From Paraplanobispora siamensis (lineage in GTDB: Bacteria; Actinomycetota; Actinomycetes; Streptosporangiales; Streptosporangiaceae): a stretch of DNA of 64,000 nucleotides. Numbering within the stretch: position 1 is the stretch's first letter; every line of letters starts with the position of its first letter. Below are positions 1 to 7,267 of this stretch, piece after piece. The stretch lies in the NCBI RefSeq assembly GCF_016863175.1, contig NZ_BOOJ01000007.1:1-64000 (forward strand). Reading direction: 5' to 3'. The notes under the pieces are model-generated. The model ran no database searches. It was not told the origin of the DNA and saw only the letters and a list, made by a program, of their open reading frames with translations. Both the position numbers and the translations under genes were made by a program.

Positions 1-293
1 CCGGACGCGTCTCACGGGTGGGCTCACTCGCCTCACGGGATGAGCAAGACCCCGCCCACCCCGGAGGCGCCTCCAAATGGGCTCACCGTCCGCTACGCGC
101 CGCCGTACCCCTTCACCCTCAGGACGTACCCGGCCAGGCCTCATCCGGTAGACGGGAGAAAGCGGGGGCGCGCGGTCTCGACTTCGGTGGCCCGCGATGG
201 TGGTATCGGGAATGTCGTACGTCCGTGCCAGGATCGGTCGGTGGGGCGTCACCGCGCCGTGGACGTTCCGATGTCCCCGACGAGAAGGAAACG
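1..293. other. Upstream region of the ECF sigma gene
   Basis: I find no convincing gene here. A reading frame open from the left edge ends at a TGA at 41-43 and could be the last 13 codons of an upstream gene, but nothing identifies it. The longer frames through this stretch are extensions of the sigma-factor frame or shadows of it. The region presumably carries the sigma-factor promoter; I could not pick out a confident -35/-10 pair. Confidence 0.4.
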
Positions 294-947
294 ATGGTGG
301 TTTTCGCGGGTGGCACACTGCCCCCGGACGACGTCGTCGTCGCGGCTCTCCGCGCCGGAGACGAGGCGATGTTCGCAACGTTGCTCGACGCCTGGTCGCG
401 GGGCATGCTGCGGCTGGCCCGCTCGTACGTCTCCACCGGCGAGTCCGCGCAGGAGGTCGTGCAGGACGCCTGGCTGGCGGTGATCGAGGGGATCGACGGG
501 TTCGAGGGCCGATCGTCGGTCAAGACCTGGGTCCACCGGATCCTGATCAACACGGCCAAGAAGCGCAGTGCCCGCGAGGAGCGGGCGGTCCCGTGGAGCA
601 GCGTCTTCGAGCGGGGAGAGGGGGCCGCCGCCGGGCTGTCGGGCTCCGTCGACGGGGTCGAGCTGCCGCCGGCCTTCTGGAAGCGGTTCTCCCCGCTCCG
701 GCCGACCCCGGAGGACGAGGCGCTCGCCTCGGAGGTGCGCGAGCAGATCGCGGAGGCGCTGGCCGGGCTGCCGGCCAGGCAGCGGGTCGTGATCACGCTT
801 CGCGACGTCGAGGGGTGCACTTCGGAGGAGGTCTGCGAGATCCTGGACATCTCCACGGCCAATCAGCGGGTCCTGCTCCACCGCGCCCGGTCGTGGGTGC
901 GGGAGCGGATGAAGGCCTACCTCGAGACGGTGGGACGGCCGGACTAG
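294..947 (+). CDS. ECF-family RNA polymerase sigma factor
   Basis: This is a 217-residue extracytoplasmic-function sigma factor. Region 2 spans about residues 15-98, with core-binding and -10-recognition helices around 'SAQEVVQDAWLAVIEG'. Region 4 spans about residues 150-205, with a helix-turn-helix around 'TSEEVCEILDIS' and 'RVLLHRARSWVRERM'. A roughly 45-residue insertion rich in Gly, Ser and Pro separates the two. I chose the ATG at 294 because GAAGGAA precedes it and region 2 begins soon after; the same frame is open further upstream without homology. The next gene encodes a zinc anti-sigma factor, so activity is probably held in check by that partner. The pair sits just upstream of the ergothioneine operon, which could make it a thiol-stress regulator. 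That target is inference. Confidence 0.85.
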   Translation: MVVFAGGTLPPDDVVVAALRAGDEAMFATLLDAWSRGMLRLARSYVSTGESAQEVVQDAWLAVIEGIDGFEGRSSVKTWVHRILINTAKKRSAREERAVPWSSVFERGEGAAAGLSGSVDGVELPPAFWKRFSPLRPTPEDEALASEVREQIAEALAGLPARQRVVITLRDVEGCTSEEVCEILDISTANQRVLLHRARSWVRERMKAYLETVGRPD

Positions 948-992
948 GTGAAACGGTTCAACATGACACAGGTAAGGCGGTCGGCGTCGTGA
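948..992 (+). other. 14-codon relay ORF between sigma and anti-sigma genes
   Basis: A GTG directly after the sigma stop opens 14 codons that end at a TGA overlapping the anti-sigma GTG start (GTGA, 989-992). Its first 15 nt match the anti-sigma start region (948-962 versus 989-1003) at 13 of 15 positions, so it looks like a duplicated start. Whether it is translated is unknown. Confidence 0.35.
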
Positions 993-1237
993 AGCGGTTC
1001 AGCTGCGGCGAGGTGGTGGAACTCACCCCCGCCTACCTCGACGACGGTCTCGAAGAGCCGGTGCGGCTGCTGCTGGAGGAGCACCTGGCGTGCTGCCGCG
1101 AGTGCGGGCGCGACCTCGACCAGTTCCGCACCGTCATCGGCGTGCTCGGCGCACTGCCGCCCGAGCCGTCGGAGAATCTCCGCGAGGACGTGCGCGACCG
1201 GCTGATGTCCGCCTTCCGCAGCCGTAAGGGCCACTGA
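989..1237 (+). CDS. Zinc-binding anti-sigma factor (zf-HC2 type)
   Basis: This 82-residue protein carries a His-x3-Cys-x2-Cys motif in 'EEHLACCRECGRD' and an upstream Cys at residue 5, the ligand pattern of the ZAS/zf-HC2 anti-sigma family. It has no membrane segment, so it should be a soluble anti-sigma factor like RsrA. It follows the ECF sigma gene and should bind that sigma until a signal, often thiol oxidation in this family, releases it. The GTG at 989 is the first in-frame start with the whole zinc motif downstream, and AAGGCGG lies 9-15 nt upstream. The next 200 nt hold tandem repeats before egtA. A redox role is inference from the family. Confidence 0.75.
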   Translation: MKRFSCGEVVELTPAYLDDGLEEPVRLLLEEHLACCRECGRDLDQFRTVIGVLGALPPEPSENLREDVRDRLMSAFRSRKGH

Positions 1238-1250
1238 GCCCAGGGACCCG

Positions 1251-1352
1251 CGCCGCCCGCCCTTCGCCCCGCGCCGCCCGCCCTTCGCCCCGCGCCACCC
1301 ATCCCTCGTTCCGTGCCGTCGGGCCCTCGTTCCACGCCGCCCGGATCTCGCA
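1251..1352. repeat. 21-bp tandem repeat, about 4.5 copies
   Basis: Units begin at 1251, 1272, 1293, 1314 and 1335. The first two are identical; units 3 and 4 have drifted, with a TTCGCCCC to CTCGTTCC change. They fill the space between the anti-sigma gene and the egtA leader. I see no gene here. Confidence 0.8.
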
Positions 1353-1366
1353 GCCGGGACCGTCCG

Positions 1367-1387
1367 GATCTTTTTTGAAGATCTTTT
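1367..1387 (+). terminator. Weak hairpin with T-run
   Basis: GATCTT (1367-1372) pairs with AAGATC (1378-1383) across a 5-nt TTTTG loop and is followed by TTTT. It is a short AT-rich stem in GC-rich surroundings and could be a weak terminator after the anti-sigma gene or simply leader sequence of egtA. Confidence 0.3.
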
Positions 1388-1458
1388 CTCCATCTCCGTA
1401 ACGTTCGCGCGCCCGGCGGGTCTGTAGATCCCGTGCGCGTCGGACGGAGGGGGAGAGG

Positions 1459-2682
1459 ATGGCCGGTCTGGTGATCGAGGAGACGCCGATCCGGGACGGT
1501 TCGCAGGTGGAGCGCTTCGCGCGCACCTGCTTCGGCGCCTCCGGCGATCGGGTGGGGATCGAGCTGGAGTTCCTGGTCTACGACCGTACGGCCGTCGCCC
1601 GCCACGTCCCCATGACCGAGGTCGAGCGGATCCTCCCCGAGCTGCCGGGCGGCAGCCGGGTGACCTTCGAGCCCGGCGGCCAGCTCGAACTGTCCGGCCC
1701 GGCAGGCCCGCCCGCGGAGGCGATCGCGGCCCTGGCAGTCGACGTCGGCATCGTGCGCGCGGTCCTGCGGGAGGCGGGCCTGGCGCTGGCCGGGGTGGGC
1801 CTGGATCCGGTACGGCCGCCGCGGCGCCAGTTGCGACTGCCCCGCTACGAGGCGATGGCGGAGTTCCTGGGTCGGCCGTACGGCGCGCTGATGATGTGCT
1901 CCACGGCCTCGATCCAGGTCAACCTGGACCTGGGCGACCGGCCCGCCGTGCGGTGGGAGCGGGCGCACGCGCTGGGACCGGTGCTGAGCGCGGCCTTCGC
2001 CAACTCGCCGCTGCGCGAGGGGCGGCCGACGGGCTGGATGTCGGGCCGCCAGGCCGTCTGGGAGCGCCTGGACCGCACGCGGACGGCCCCGGTCCCCTCC
2101 ACCGGCGATCCGGTGGAGGACTGGGCCCGCTATCTCCTCGACGCCCGGCTCATGCTGGTGCGCGAGGACGGGGGAGGGTGCCGTCCGGTCCGCGACGGCT
2201 CGACGTTCCGCGACTGGCTGGGCGCGCGGGGACGCCCGCCGACCATGGAGGACCTGCTCTACCACGCCACGACGGTCTTCCCCCCGGTCCGGCCCCGCGG
2301 CTGGCTGGAGATCCGTTATCTCGACGCCCAGCACCCGGCGGACTGGCCGGTGTGCGCGGCGGTGACGCACGCCCTGGTGACGGACGACCGCGCGGCCGAC
2401 ACGGCGCTGGCCGCGTGCGAGGCCCACCGGGACGCCTGGGTGCGGGCGGCGCGGTGCGGCCTGGCGGACCCGCCGCTGAGACGGGCCGCCGAGACCTGCT
2501 TCCGCGCCGCGATCGAGGCGCTGCCCCGGCTGGGGGTTCCCGCGGACCTGGTCGGCCGGGTATCCGCCTTCGCCGACCGCCACGTGACGACCGGGCGCTC
2601 CCCGGCCTGCGACCTGATCGACCTGGTGAACCGGCCGGGACGGCACCTGCCGGCCTGGCTGATCGAGGAAGGGCGGGAATGA
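1459..2682 (+). CDS. egtA: Glutamate-cysteine ligase EgtA, ergothioneine pathway
   Basis: This 407-residue enzyme should make gamma-glutamyl-cysteine, the sulfur donor that EgtB joins to trimethylhistidine. It has the GCS2-like ATP-grasp-type core seen in actinobacterial EgtA, with the acidic metal/glutamate segment 'GIELEFLVYD' near residues 33-42, 'QVNLDLGD' near 155 and a conserved C-terminal 'LEIRYLDAQ' block. The ATG at 1459 follows GGGGGAGAGG. It is the first gene of an egtA-B-C-D-E operon, which makes the assignment much firmer than the sequence alone. Its last codons lie inside a 20-bp tandem duplication that also contains the egtB start. Confidence 0.9.
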   Translation: MAGLVIEETPIRDGSQVERFARTCFGASGDRVGIELEFLVYDRTAVARHVPMTEVERILPELPGGSRVTFEPGGQLELSGPAGPPAEAIAALAVDVGIVRAVLREAGLALAGVGLDPVRPPRRQLRLPRYEAMAEFLGRPYGALMMCSTASIQVNLDLGDRPAVRWERAHALGPVLSAAFANSPLREGRPTGWMSGRQAVWERLDRTRTAPVPSTGDPVEDWARYLLDARLMLVREDGGGCRPVRDGSTFRDWLGARGRPPTMEDLLYHATTVFPPVRPRGWLEIRYLDAQHPADWPVCAAVTHALVTDDRAADTALAACEAHRDAWVRAARCGLADPPLRRAAETCFRAAIEALPRLGVPADLVGRVSAFADRHVTTGRSPACDLIDLVNRPGRHLPAWLIEEGRE

Positions 2683-2704
2683 ACGAGGAAGGGCGGGAAT
2701 GAAC
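2665..2704 (+). repeat. Perfect 20-bp tandem duplication across the egtA-egtB junction
   Basis: The 20 bp at 2665-2684 are repeated exactly at 2685-2704. Each copy ends in an ATGA. The first ATGA overlaps the egtA stop and opens a 7-codon ORF (MNEEGRE, 2679-2702). Its stop overlaps the real egtB ATG at 2699. An ancestral ATGA stop/start overlap seems to have been duplicated. Confidence 0.95.
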
Positions 2705-4000
2705 GACGTCAAGGAACGCATCGCCGCTGAGCTGGCCGCCGTACGGGGCCGGTCGCTGACGTACACCGACGCTGAAGACGACCTGCTGCTGCGCCAGCAC
2801 TCGGCGCTGATGTCCCCGCTGGTGTGGGACCTGGCGCACGTCGGCAACTACGAGGAGCTGTGGGTGCTGCGGGAGGCGGGCGGCATCACGCCGCTCCGCC
2901 CGGAGATCGACGACATCTACGACGCCTTCAAGCACCCGCGCAGGGACCGCCCGTCGCTGCCCATCCTGGGACCGGCGGAGGCGCGCCGGTACATCTCGGG
3001 CGTGCGGGGGCGGGTGCTGGACGTGCTGGACGCGATCGACCTGGAGGACCCCGACCCGCTGCGCCGCGGCGGCTTCGTCTTCGGCCTGGTGATCCAGCAC
3101 GAGCACCAGCACGACGAGACGATGCTGGCCACGCTCCAGCTGTCGAGGCAGCCGGGCCTGGTCCGCGACGGGCAGCTGCCGCCCGGCCGGGCGGTGGAGC
3201 CGGAGGAGGTGTTCGTCCCCGCCGGGCCTTTCGTGATGGGCACCGACACGCTGCCGTGGGCCTACGACAACGAGCGCCCGGCCCACCGGGTCGAGCTGCC
3301 CGCCTACTGGATCGACAGGCTCCCCGTCGGCAACGCCGCCTACATCGCCTTCATCGAGGACGGCGGCTACGACGACCCGCGCTGGTGGTCGGCCGAGGGC
3401 TGGCGGTGGCGGCAGGAGAGCCGCGCCTTCGCCCCGCTGTTCTGGACCAGGGAGGGCGGCGCCTGGTGGCGCAACCGCTTCGGCCGCATGGAGCCGGTGC
3501 CCGTGGACGAGCCGGTCCAGCACGTGTGCTGGTACGAGGCCGACGCCTACGCCCGCTGGGCCGGCAAGCGGCTGCCGACCGAGGCCGAGTGGGAGAAGGC
3601 CTGCGGCTGGGACCCCGAGGCCGAGCGGTCGCGGCGCTACCCCTGGGGGGACGAGGACCCCGGGCCCGGCCGGGCCAACCTCGGTCACCGGGCGGCGCGC
3701 CCCGCCCCGCTGGGCGCCTATCCGGCCGGGGCCAGCGCCTACGGCGCAGAGCAGATGATCGGGGAGGTGTGGGAGTGGACGGACTCCTGGTTCCTGCCGC
3801 ACCCGGGCTTCCGCAGCTTCCCCTACCGGGAGTACAGCGAGGTCTTCTTCGGCAGCGACTACCGGGTCCTGCGCGGCGGATCGTGGGCCGCGGACCCGGC
3901 CGTGGTCCGCACGACGTTCCGCAACTGGGACTACCCGATCCGCCGGCAGATCTTCTCCGGGTTCCGCTGCGCCCGCTCGGCCTCCCCGGAGCAGGCGTAA
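2699..4000 (+). CDS. egtB: Ergothioneine sulfoxide synthase EgtB
   Basis: This 433-residue non-heme iron enzyme joins gamma-glutamyl-cysteine to N-alpha-trimethylhistidine with oxygen to give the sulfoxide intermediate. Residues about 10-150 form the DinB-like helical domain and about 175-430 the formylglycine-generating-enzyme/sulfatase-modifying fold ('GEVWEWTDSW', 'RVLRGGSW', 'GFRCAR'). Three iron-ligand histidines are visible: H47 in 'DLAHVGNYEE', and H134 and H138 in 'QHEHQHDET'. Mycobacterial EgtB uses residues numbered 51, 134 and 138. The start at 2699 is set by the ATGA overlap with the 7-codon relay ORF. The stop TAA shares its last A with the egtC ATG. Confidence 0.95.
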   Translation: MNDVKERIAAELAAVRGRSLTYTDAEDDLLLRQHSALMSPLVWDLAHVGNYEELWVLREAGGITPLRPEIDDIYDAFKHPRRDRPSLPILGPAEARRYISGVRGRVLDVLDAIDLEDPDPLRRGGFVFGLVIQHEHQHDETMLATLQLSRQPGLVRDGQLPPGRAVEPEEVFVPAGPFVMGTDTLPWAYDNERPAHRVELPAYWIDRLPVGNAAYIAFIEDGGYDDPRWWSAEGWRWRQESRAFAPLFWTREGGAWWRNRFGRMEPVPVDEPVQHVCWYEADAYARWAGKRLPTEAEWEKACGWDPEAERSRRYPWGDEDPGPGRANLGHRAARPAPLGAYPAGASAYGAEQMIGEVWEWTDSWFLPHPGFRSFPYREYSEVFFGSDYRVLRGGSWAADPAVVRTTFRNWDYPIRRQIFSGFRCARSASPEQA

Positions 4001-4779
4001 TGTGCCGTCACGCGGCCTGGCTGGGTGCCCCGCGCACCCTCGCCTCGCTGATCCACGAGCCGGAGTACGGCCTGCTCACGCAGTCCTACGCTCCCCGACT
4101 GCAGCGCTACGGCACGGTCAACGCCGACGGCTACGGCATGGGCTGGTACGACCCCGGCCAGGACGAGCCGGTCCGCTACCGCCGTACGGTCCCCGTCTGG
4201 GGGGACGCCAACCTGCCCGGCCTGGCGCGCGTCGCCCGCTCGCACTGCCTGCTGGCCGCGGTGCGCTCGGCCACCGTCGGCATGCCGATCGAGGAGACGG
4301 CCACCGCGCCCTTCGCCGACGGGCGGTGGCTGCTCAGCCACAACGGCCGCGTCGACCGGGACGCGGTCAGGGACCTCGCCGACGACCTGCCCGGCGGCGC
4401 GGAGAGCCCCTGCGACTCCGCGTGGCTGGCCGCCGCGGTGTTCGCGCGGCGGCGCGCCGGGTTCCCGCTCGGCGAGGCGCTGGCCGAGGTCGTCGTCCAC
4501 GCCGGGGCCAAGGATCCCGGCGCCCGGCTGAACCTGCTCGCCTGCGACGGCGCGTCACTGGCCGCGACCGCCTGGGGCGACACCCTCTTCTTCCACGACT
4601 CCCTTCACGGCTCCCCGTCCGATGACCTCCGCGAGGACTCCCTCCACCGCGGAGAGGATCCGGGCGGCGGCGTGCTCGTGGCGAGCGAACCGCTGGACGG
4701 ACGGCCCGGCTGGCGGGCCGTACCGGAGCGGAGCCTGCTGCTCGTCTCGGCCGGGGACGTCCACCTCCGGCCGCTGTGA
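4000..4779 (+). CDS. egtC: Gamma-glutamyl hercynylcysteine S-oxide hydrolase EgtC
   Basis: This 259-residue class II glutamine amidotransferase-type (Ntn) hydrolase removes the gamma-glutamyl group from the EgtB product. The protein begins Met-Cys-Arg-His, so Cys2 becomes the N-terminal nucleophile after Met removal. 'GYGMGWY', 'AVRSATVG' and 'LSHNGRVD' match the substrate-binding and oxyanion segments of the family. It overlaps egtB by one nucleotide (TAATG). The stop codon at 4777-4779 lies inside the first unit of a nine-copy 14-bp tandem repeat, so the extreme C-terminus ('LRPL') abuts repeat DNA. Confidence 0.93.
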   Translation: MCRHAAWLGAPRTLASLIHEPEYGLLTQSYAPRLQRYGTVNADGYGMGWYDPGQDEPVRYRRTVPVWGDANLPGLARVARSHCLLAAVRSATVGMPIEETATAPFADGRWLLSHNGRVDRDAVRDLADDLPGGAESPCDSAWLAAAVFARRRAGFPLGEALAEVVVHAGAKDPGARLNLLACDGASLAATAWGDTLFFHDSLHGSPSDDLREDSLHRGEDPGGGVLVASEPLDGRPGWRAVPERSLLLVSAGDVHLRPL

Positions 4780-4899
4780 TCCACCGACTGTGATCCACCG
4801 ACTGCGACCCGCCGACTGTGATCCACCGGCAGTGATCCACCGACTGTGATCCACCGGCGGTGACCCCCCGACTGCGACCGACCGGCTGTGATCCGCCGG
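4774..4899 (+). repeat. 14-bp tandem repeat, nine copies, containing the egtC stop
   Basis: Nine consecutive 14-bp units with the consensus CTGTGATCCACCGA/G start at 4774 and every 14 nt to 4886. Units 1 and 2 are identical; others differ at 1-4 positions. The array fills most of the egtC-egtD gap and ends about 40 nt before the egtD ATG. Because 14 is not a multiple of 3, the reverse strand is open in all three frames here, which creates spurious ORFs. Confidence 0.95.
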
Positions 4900-4940
4900 C
4901 GCACCGGAAACCGTCACATCCCACCGACCCTGGAGGCTTC

Positions 4941-5921
4941 ATGCCCGTCCGTCAGTCAGCCGTGCACATGATCGACCATCTCGACCGCGACTATCTGCGC
5001 CAGGCCCTCGAACACGACGTCCGCACCGGGCTGACGGCGACGCCCAAGTGGTTGCCGCCAAAGTGGTTCTACGACGCGACGGGCAGCGAGCTGTTCACCC
5101 GCATCACCCGGCTGCCCGAGTACTACCCGACCCGCAGGGAGCTGGCCATCCTGCAGGCGCGGGCCGGTGACATCGCGGCGGCCTGCGGGGCGGACACGCT
5201 GGTCGAGCTCGGCTCGGGGACCAGCGAGAAGACCGTCCTGCTGCTGGAGGCCCTCACCGCGGCGGGGACGCTGCGCACCTACACGCCGGTGGACGTCGAC
5301 GCGCTCACCCTGGCCGAGGCGGGCCGGCGGATCGCCGCCGGGTTCCCCGGGCTCACCGTGCGGGCGGTCTGCGCCGACTTCGAGCGCCACCTCGGCCTGC
5401 TGCCGCGCACCGGCCGGCGCATGGTGGCCTTCCTCGGCGGCACCATCGGCAACCTCGACCCGGCCGCGCGGGAGGTGTTCCTGAAGGACCTGCGCGCCAC
5501 CCTGCGTCCCGGCGACACGTTCCTGCTGGGGGCGGACCTGGTCAAGGACACCGGCCGGCTGGTGGCGGCCTACGACGACGCGGCCGGGGTGACGGCCGCC
5601 TTCAACCGCAACGTCCTGCACGTGATCAACCGGGAGCTGACGGCCGACTTCGAGCCGGACGCCTTCGAGCACGTCGCGCTGTACGACGAGCGGAATGACT
5701 GGATCGAGATGCGGCTGCGCGCGACCCGGGACATGCGGGTGACGATCGGCGATCTCGGCCTGACGGCGCGGTTCGCCGCGGGGGAGGAGATGCGCACCGA
5801 GATCAGCGCCAAGTTCCGCCTGGAGGGGCTGGGGGAGGAGCTGGCGGCGGCCGGTTTCACGGTGCTGCGCCGGTACACCGACCCCACCGGCGACTTCGCC
5901 CTCGTCCTGGCCGGTGCATGA
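4941..5921 (+). CDS. egtD: L-histidine N-alpha-methyltransferase EgtD
   Basis: This 326-residue SAM-dependent enzyme trimethylates histidine to hercynine, the first substrate of the pathway. It has the DUF2260/EgtD fold: an N-terminal 'PKWFYDATGSELFTRIT' block (about 37-56), SAM motif I 'VELGSGTSEKT' (about 88-98), 'FLGGTIGN' near 165 and the histidine-binding 'AFNRNVLHVINREL' near 215. Its length is normal for the family. The ATG at 4941 is preceded by TGGAGG at good spacing. An upstream in-frame extension into the 14-bp repeats was rejected. It overlaps egtE by ATGA. Confidence 0.95.
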   Translation: MPVRQSAVHMIDHLDRDYLRQALEHDVRTGLTATPKWLPPKWFYDATGSELFTRITRLPEYYPTRRELAILQARAGDIAAACGADTLVELGSGTSEKTVLLLEALTAAGTLRTYTPVDVDALTLAEAGRRIAAGFPGLTVRAVCADFERHLGLLPRTGRRMVAFLGGTIGNLDPAAREVFLKDLRATLRPGDTFLLGADLVKDTGRLVAAYDDAAGVTAAFNRNVLHVINRELTADFEPDAFEHVALYDERNDWIEMRLRATRDMRVTIGDLGLTARFAAGEEMRTEISAKFRLEGLGEELAAAGFTVLRRYTDPTGDFALVLAGA

Positions 5922-7267
5922 CCACCGGTGCCCGGCCGGCGCACGACCACCGGGACCCGGCCGGGAGCGACCCGCGCGGTACGGCGGGCGGCCCGCGGAG
6001 CGGGGCCGGGGGCGGTGATCGACCCGGTACGGCGGGCGGCCCGCGGAGCGGGGCCGGAGGCGCTGATCCGCGCGGTACGGGGGCGGTCGCGGCGGCCTGG
6101 CGGGCGGCGCGGTCCAGTGTGCCGCCCGGCCACCTCGACGCCGCCGGGTGCAACGTGCCCAGCGACCGGGTGCTCGACGCCGTCGTGGGGCATCTGCGGC
6201 GGGAGCGCGAGGTGGGCGGTTACGGCGCGGTGGCGGATCTGGGCACGGCCAGGTCCGCGCTGGCCGCCCTGGTCGGCGCGCACGCGCGCGACGTCGCCTT
6301 CCTGGAGAGCGGGACGGCGGCGATGGCGGCGCTGCTCGGCGGGTGGCGGCTGGCCCCGGGCAGCCGCGTCGGCCACACCCGCGCCGAGTACGGCAGCACG
6401 CTCATGCTGCTGCGCCGCCTGGCCGCCGAACGGGGGGTGCGCCCGGTCGAGGTACCCGTGGACGGCGACTCCCGCGTCGACCTGGACGCCCTCCGGGAGG
6501 TGCTGGCCGGCGGGCTGGACCTGCTGACCGTCCCGCACATCGCCTCGCACCGGGGCGTCGTGCAGCCGGCCCGGGAGATCGGGCGGCTGTGCCGCGAGGC
6601 CGGCGTGCCCCTGGTCCTCGACGTGTGCCAGTCCCTGGGCCATGTGGACACCGGCGGCATCGGCGCCGCCGCCTACGTCGGCACGTCGCGCAAGTGGCTG
6701 GCCGGCCCGCGCGGGGTCGGCTTCCTGATCACCCCCGGCCTCGCCGGACCCGACCGGGAGCCGGATCGGCTCGGGCGGGTGATGGATGCCGCGGCGCCCT
6801 CTCTCGGGGGGCATTTCTGGGTGGGCGGGCAGCCGTCGCCGCTGACGGGTGCGGCCAGGTACGAGAGCGCCGAGGCGTCGATGGCCGCGCGGTCCGGGCT
6901 GGGCGTCGCCGTACTGGAGCACCGCGCGCTGGGCCCGGCCGCGCTCCACGCCCGGCTGGCGGAGTTGGGCGTCACGGCCCGGCGGCTGCTGGACGGGGCC
7001 GGTGGCTGGCGGGCGGGCGAGCCGCTCGGCGAGCCGTCAGCCGTCGTCACCCTGCGGCCGCCGCCCGGCGCGGACCCGGTGGCGGCGGTCGAGGAGGCCG
7101 GGGCCCGGGCGGCCGCGGCGTCGCTGCTGGTGGGCACCGTGCCGGTGGCCAGGGCGCCGCTGGACCTGGCCGCACCCGTGCTGCGCGTCTCGCCCGCCCC
7201 CGGCGCGTGCGAGGAGAGCCTGCACGCCCTCGCCCGGATCCTGGCGGGCCGCCCGCTCAGCGCCTGA
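5918..7267 (+). CDS. egtE: Hercynylcysteine S-oxide lyase EgtE
   Basis: This PLP-dependent, class V aminotransferase-fold C-S lyase should release ergothioneine in the last step. The Schiff-base lysine is K259 in 'YVGTSRKWLAGPRG', with the cofactor-binding 'LVLDVCQSLGHVD' before it. The ATG at 5918 overlaps the egtD stop (ATGA). The first 67 residues are a Gly/Pro/Arg-rich extension built from a 48-bp in-frame tandem repeat. A GTG at 6119 ('VPPGHLDAAG') starts exactly where homology begins, so either the extension is recent or translation starts there. The final 11 nt overlap the 3' end of the convergent acyltransferase gene. Confidence 0.88.
   Translation: MTTGARPAHDHRDPAGSDPRGTAGGPRSGAGGGDRPGTAGGPRSGAGGADPRGTGAVAAAWRAARSSVPPGHLDAAGCNVPSDRVLDAVVGHLRREREVGGYGAVADLGTARSALAALVGAHARDVAFLESGTAAMAALLGGWRLAPGSRVGHTRAEYGSTLMLLRRLAAERGVRPVEVPVDGDSRVDLDALREVLAGGLDLLTVPHIASHRGVVQPAREIGRLCREAGVPLVLDVCQSLGHVDTGGIGAAAYVGTSRKWLAGPRGVGFLITPGLAGPDREPDRLGRVMDAAAPSLGGHFWVGGQPSPLTGAARYESAEASMAARSGLGVAVLEHRALGPAALHARLAELGVTARRLLDGAGGWRAGEPLGEPSAVVTLRPPPGADPVAAVEEAGARAAAASLLVGTVPVARAPLDLAAPVLRVSPAPGACEESLHALARILAGRPLSA
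5978..6079 (+). repeat. 48-bp in-frame tandem repeat in the egtE N-terminus
   Basis: Two 48-bp units (5978-6025, 6026-6073) plus a 6-nt remnant encode 'GTAGGPRSGAGGGDRP' and 'GTAGGPRSGAGGADPR'. The length is a multiple of 3, so the frame is kept. No lyase homology is expected in this segment. Confidence 0.9.

Noticed and set aside
119-881. Minus-strand ORFs opposite the sigma factor
   Set aside because: Low-complexity Arg/Ser/Pro shadows; the plus-strand frame has clear sigma region 2 and 4 homology.
4774-4899. Possible CRISPR array
   Set aside because: Units are contiguous 14-mers with no spacers, and no cas genes are present. The same holds for the other arrays in the window.
4367-4942. 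Three overlapping minus-strand ORFs of 99-191 codons through the egtC-egtD gap
   Set aside because: They exist because the 14-bp repeat has no stop in any frame on that strand. Their translations are just the repeat (GGSQSVDH...) and egtC antisense.
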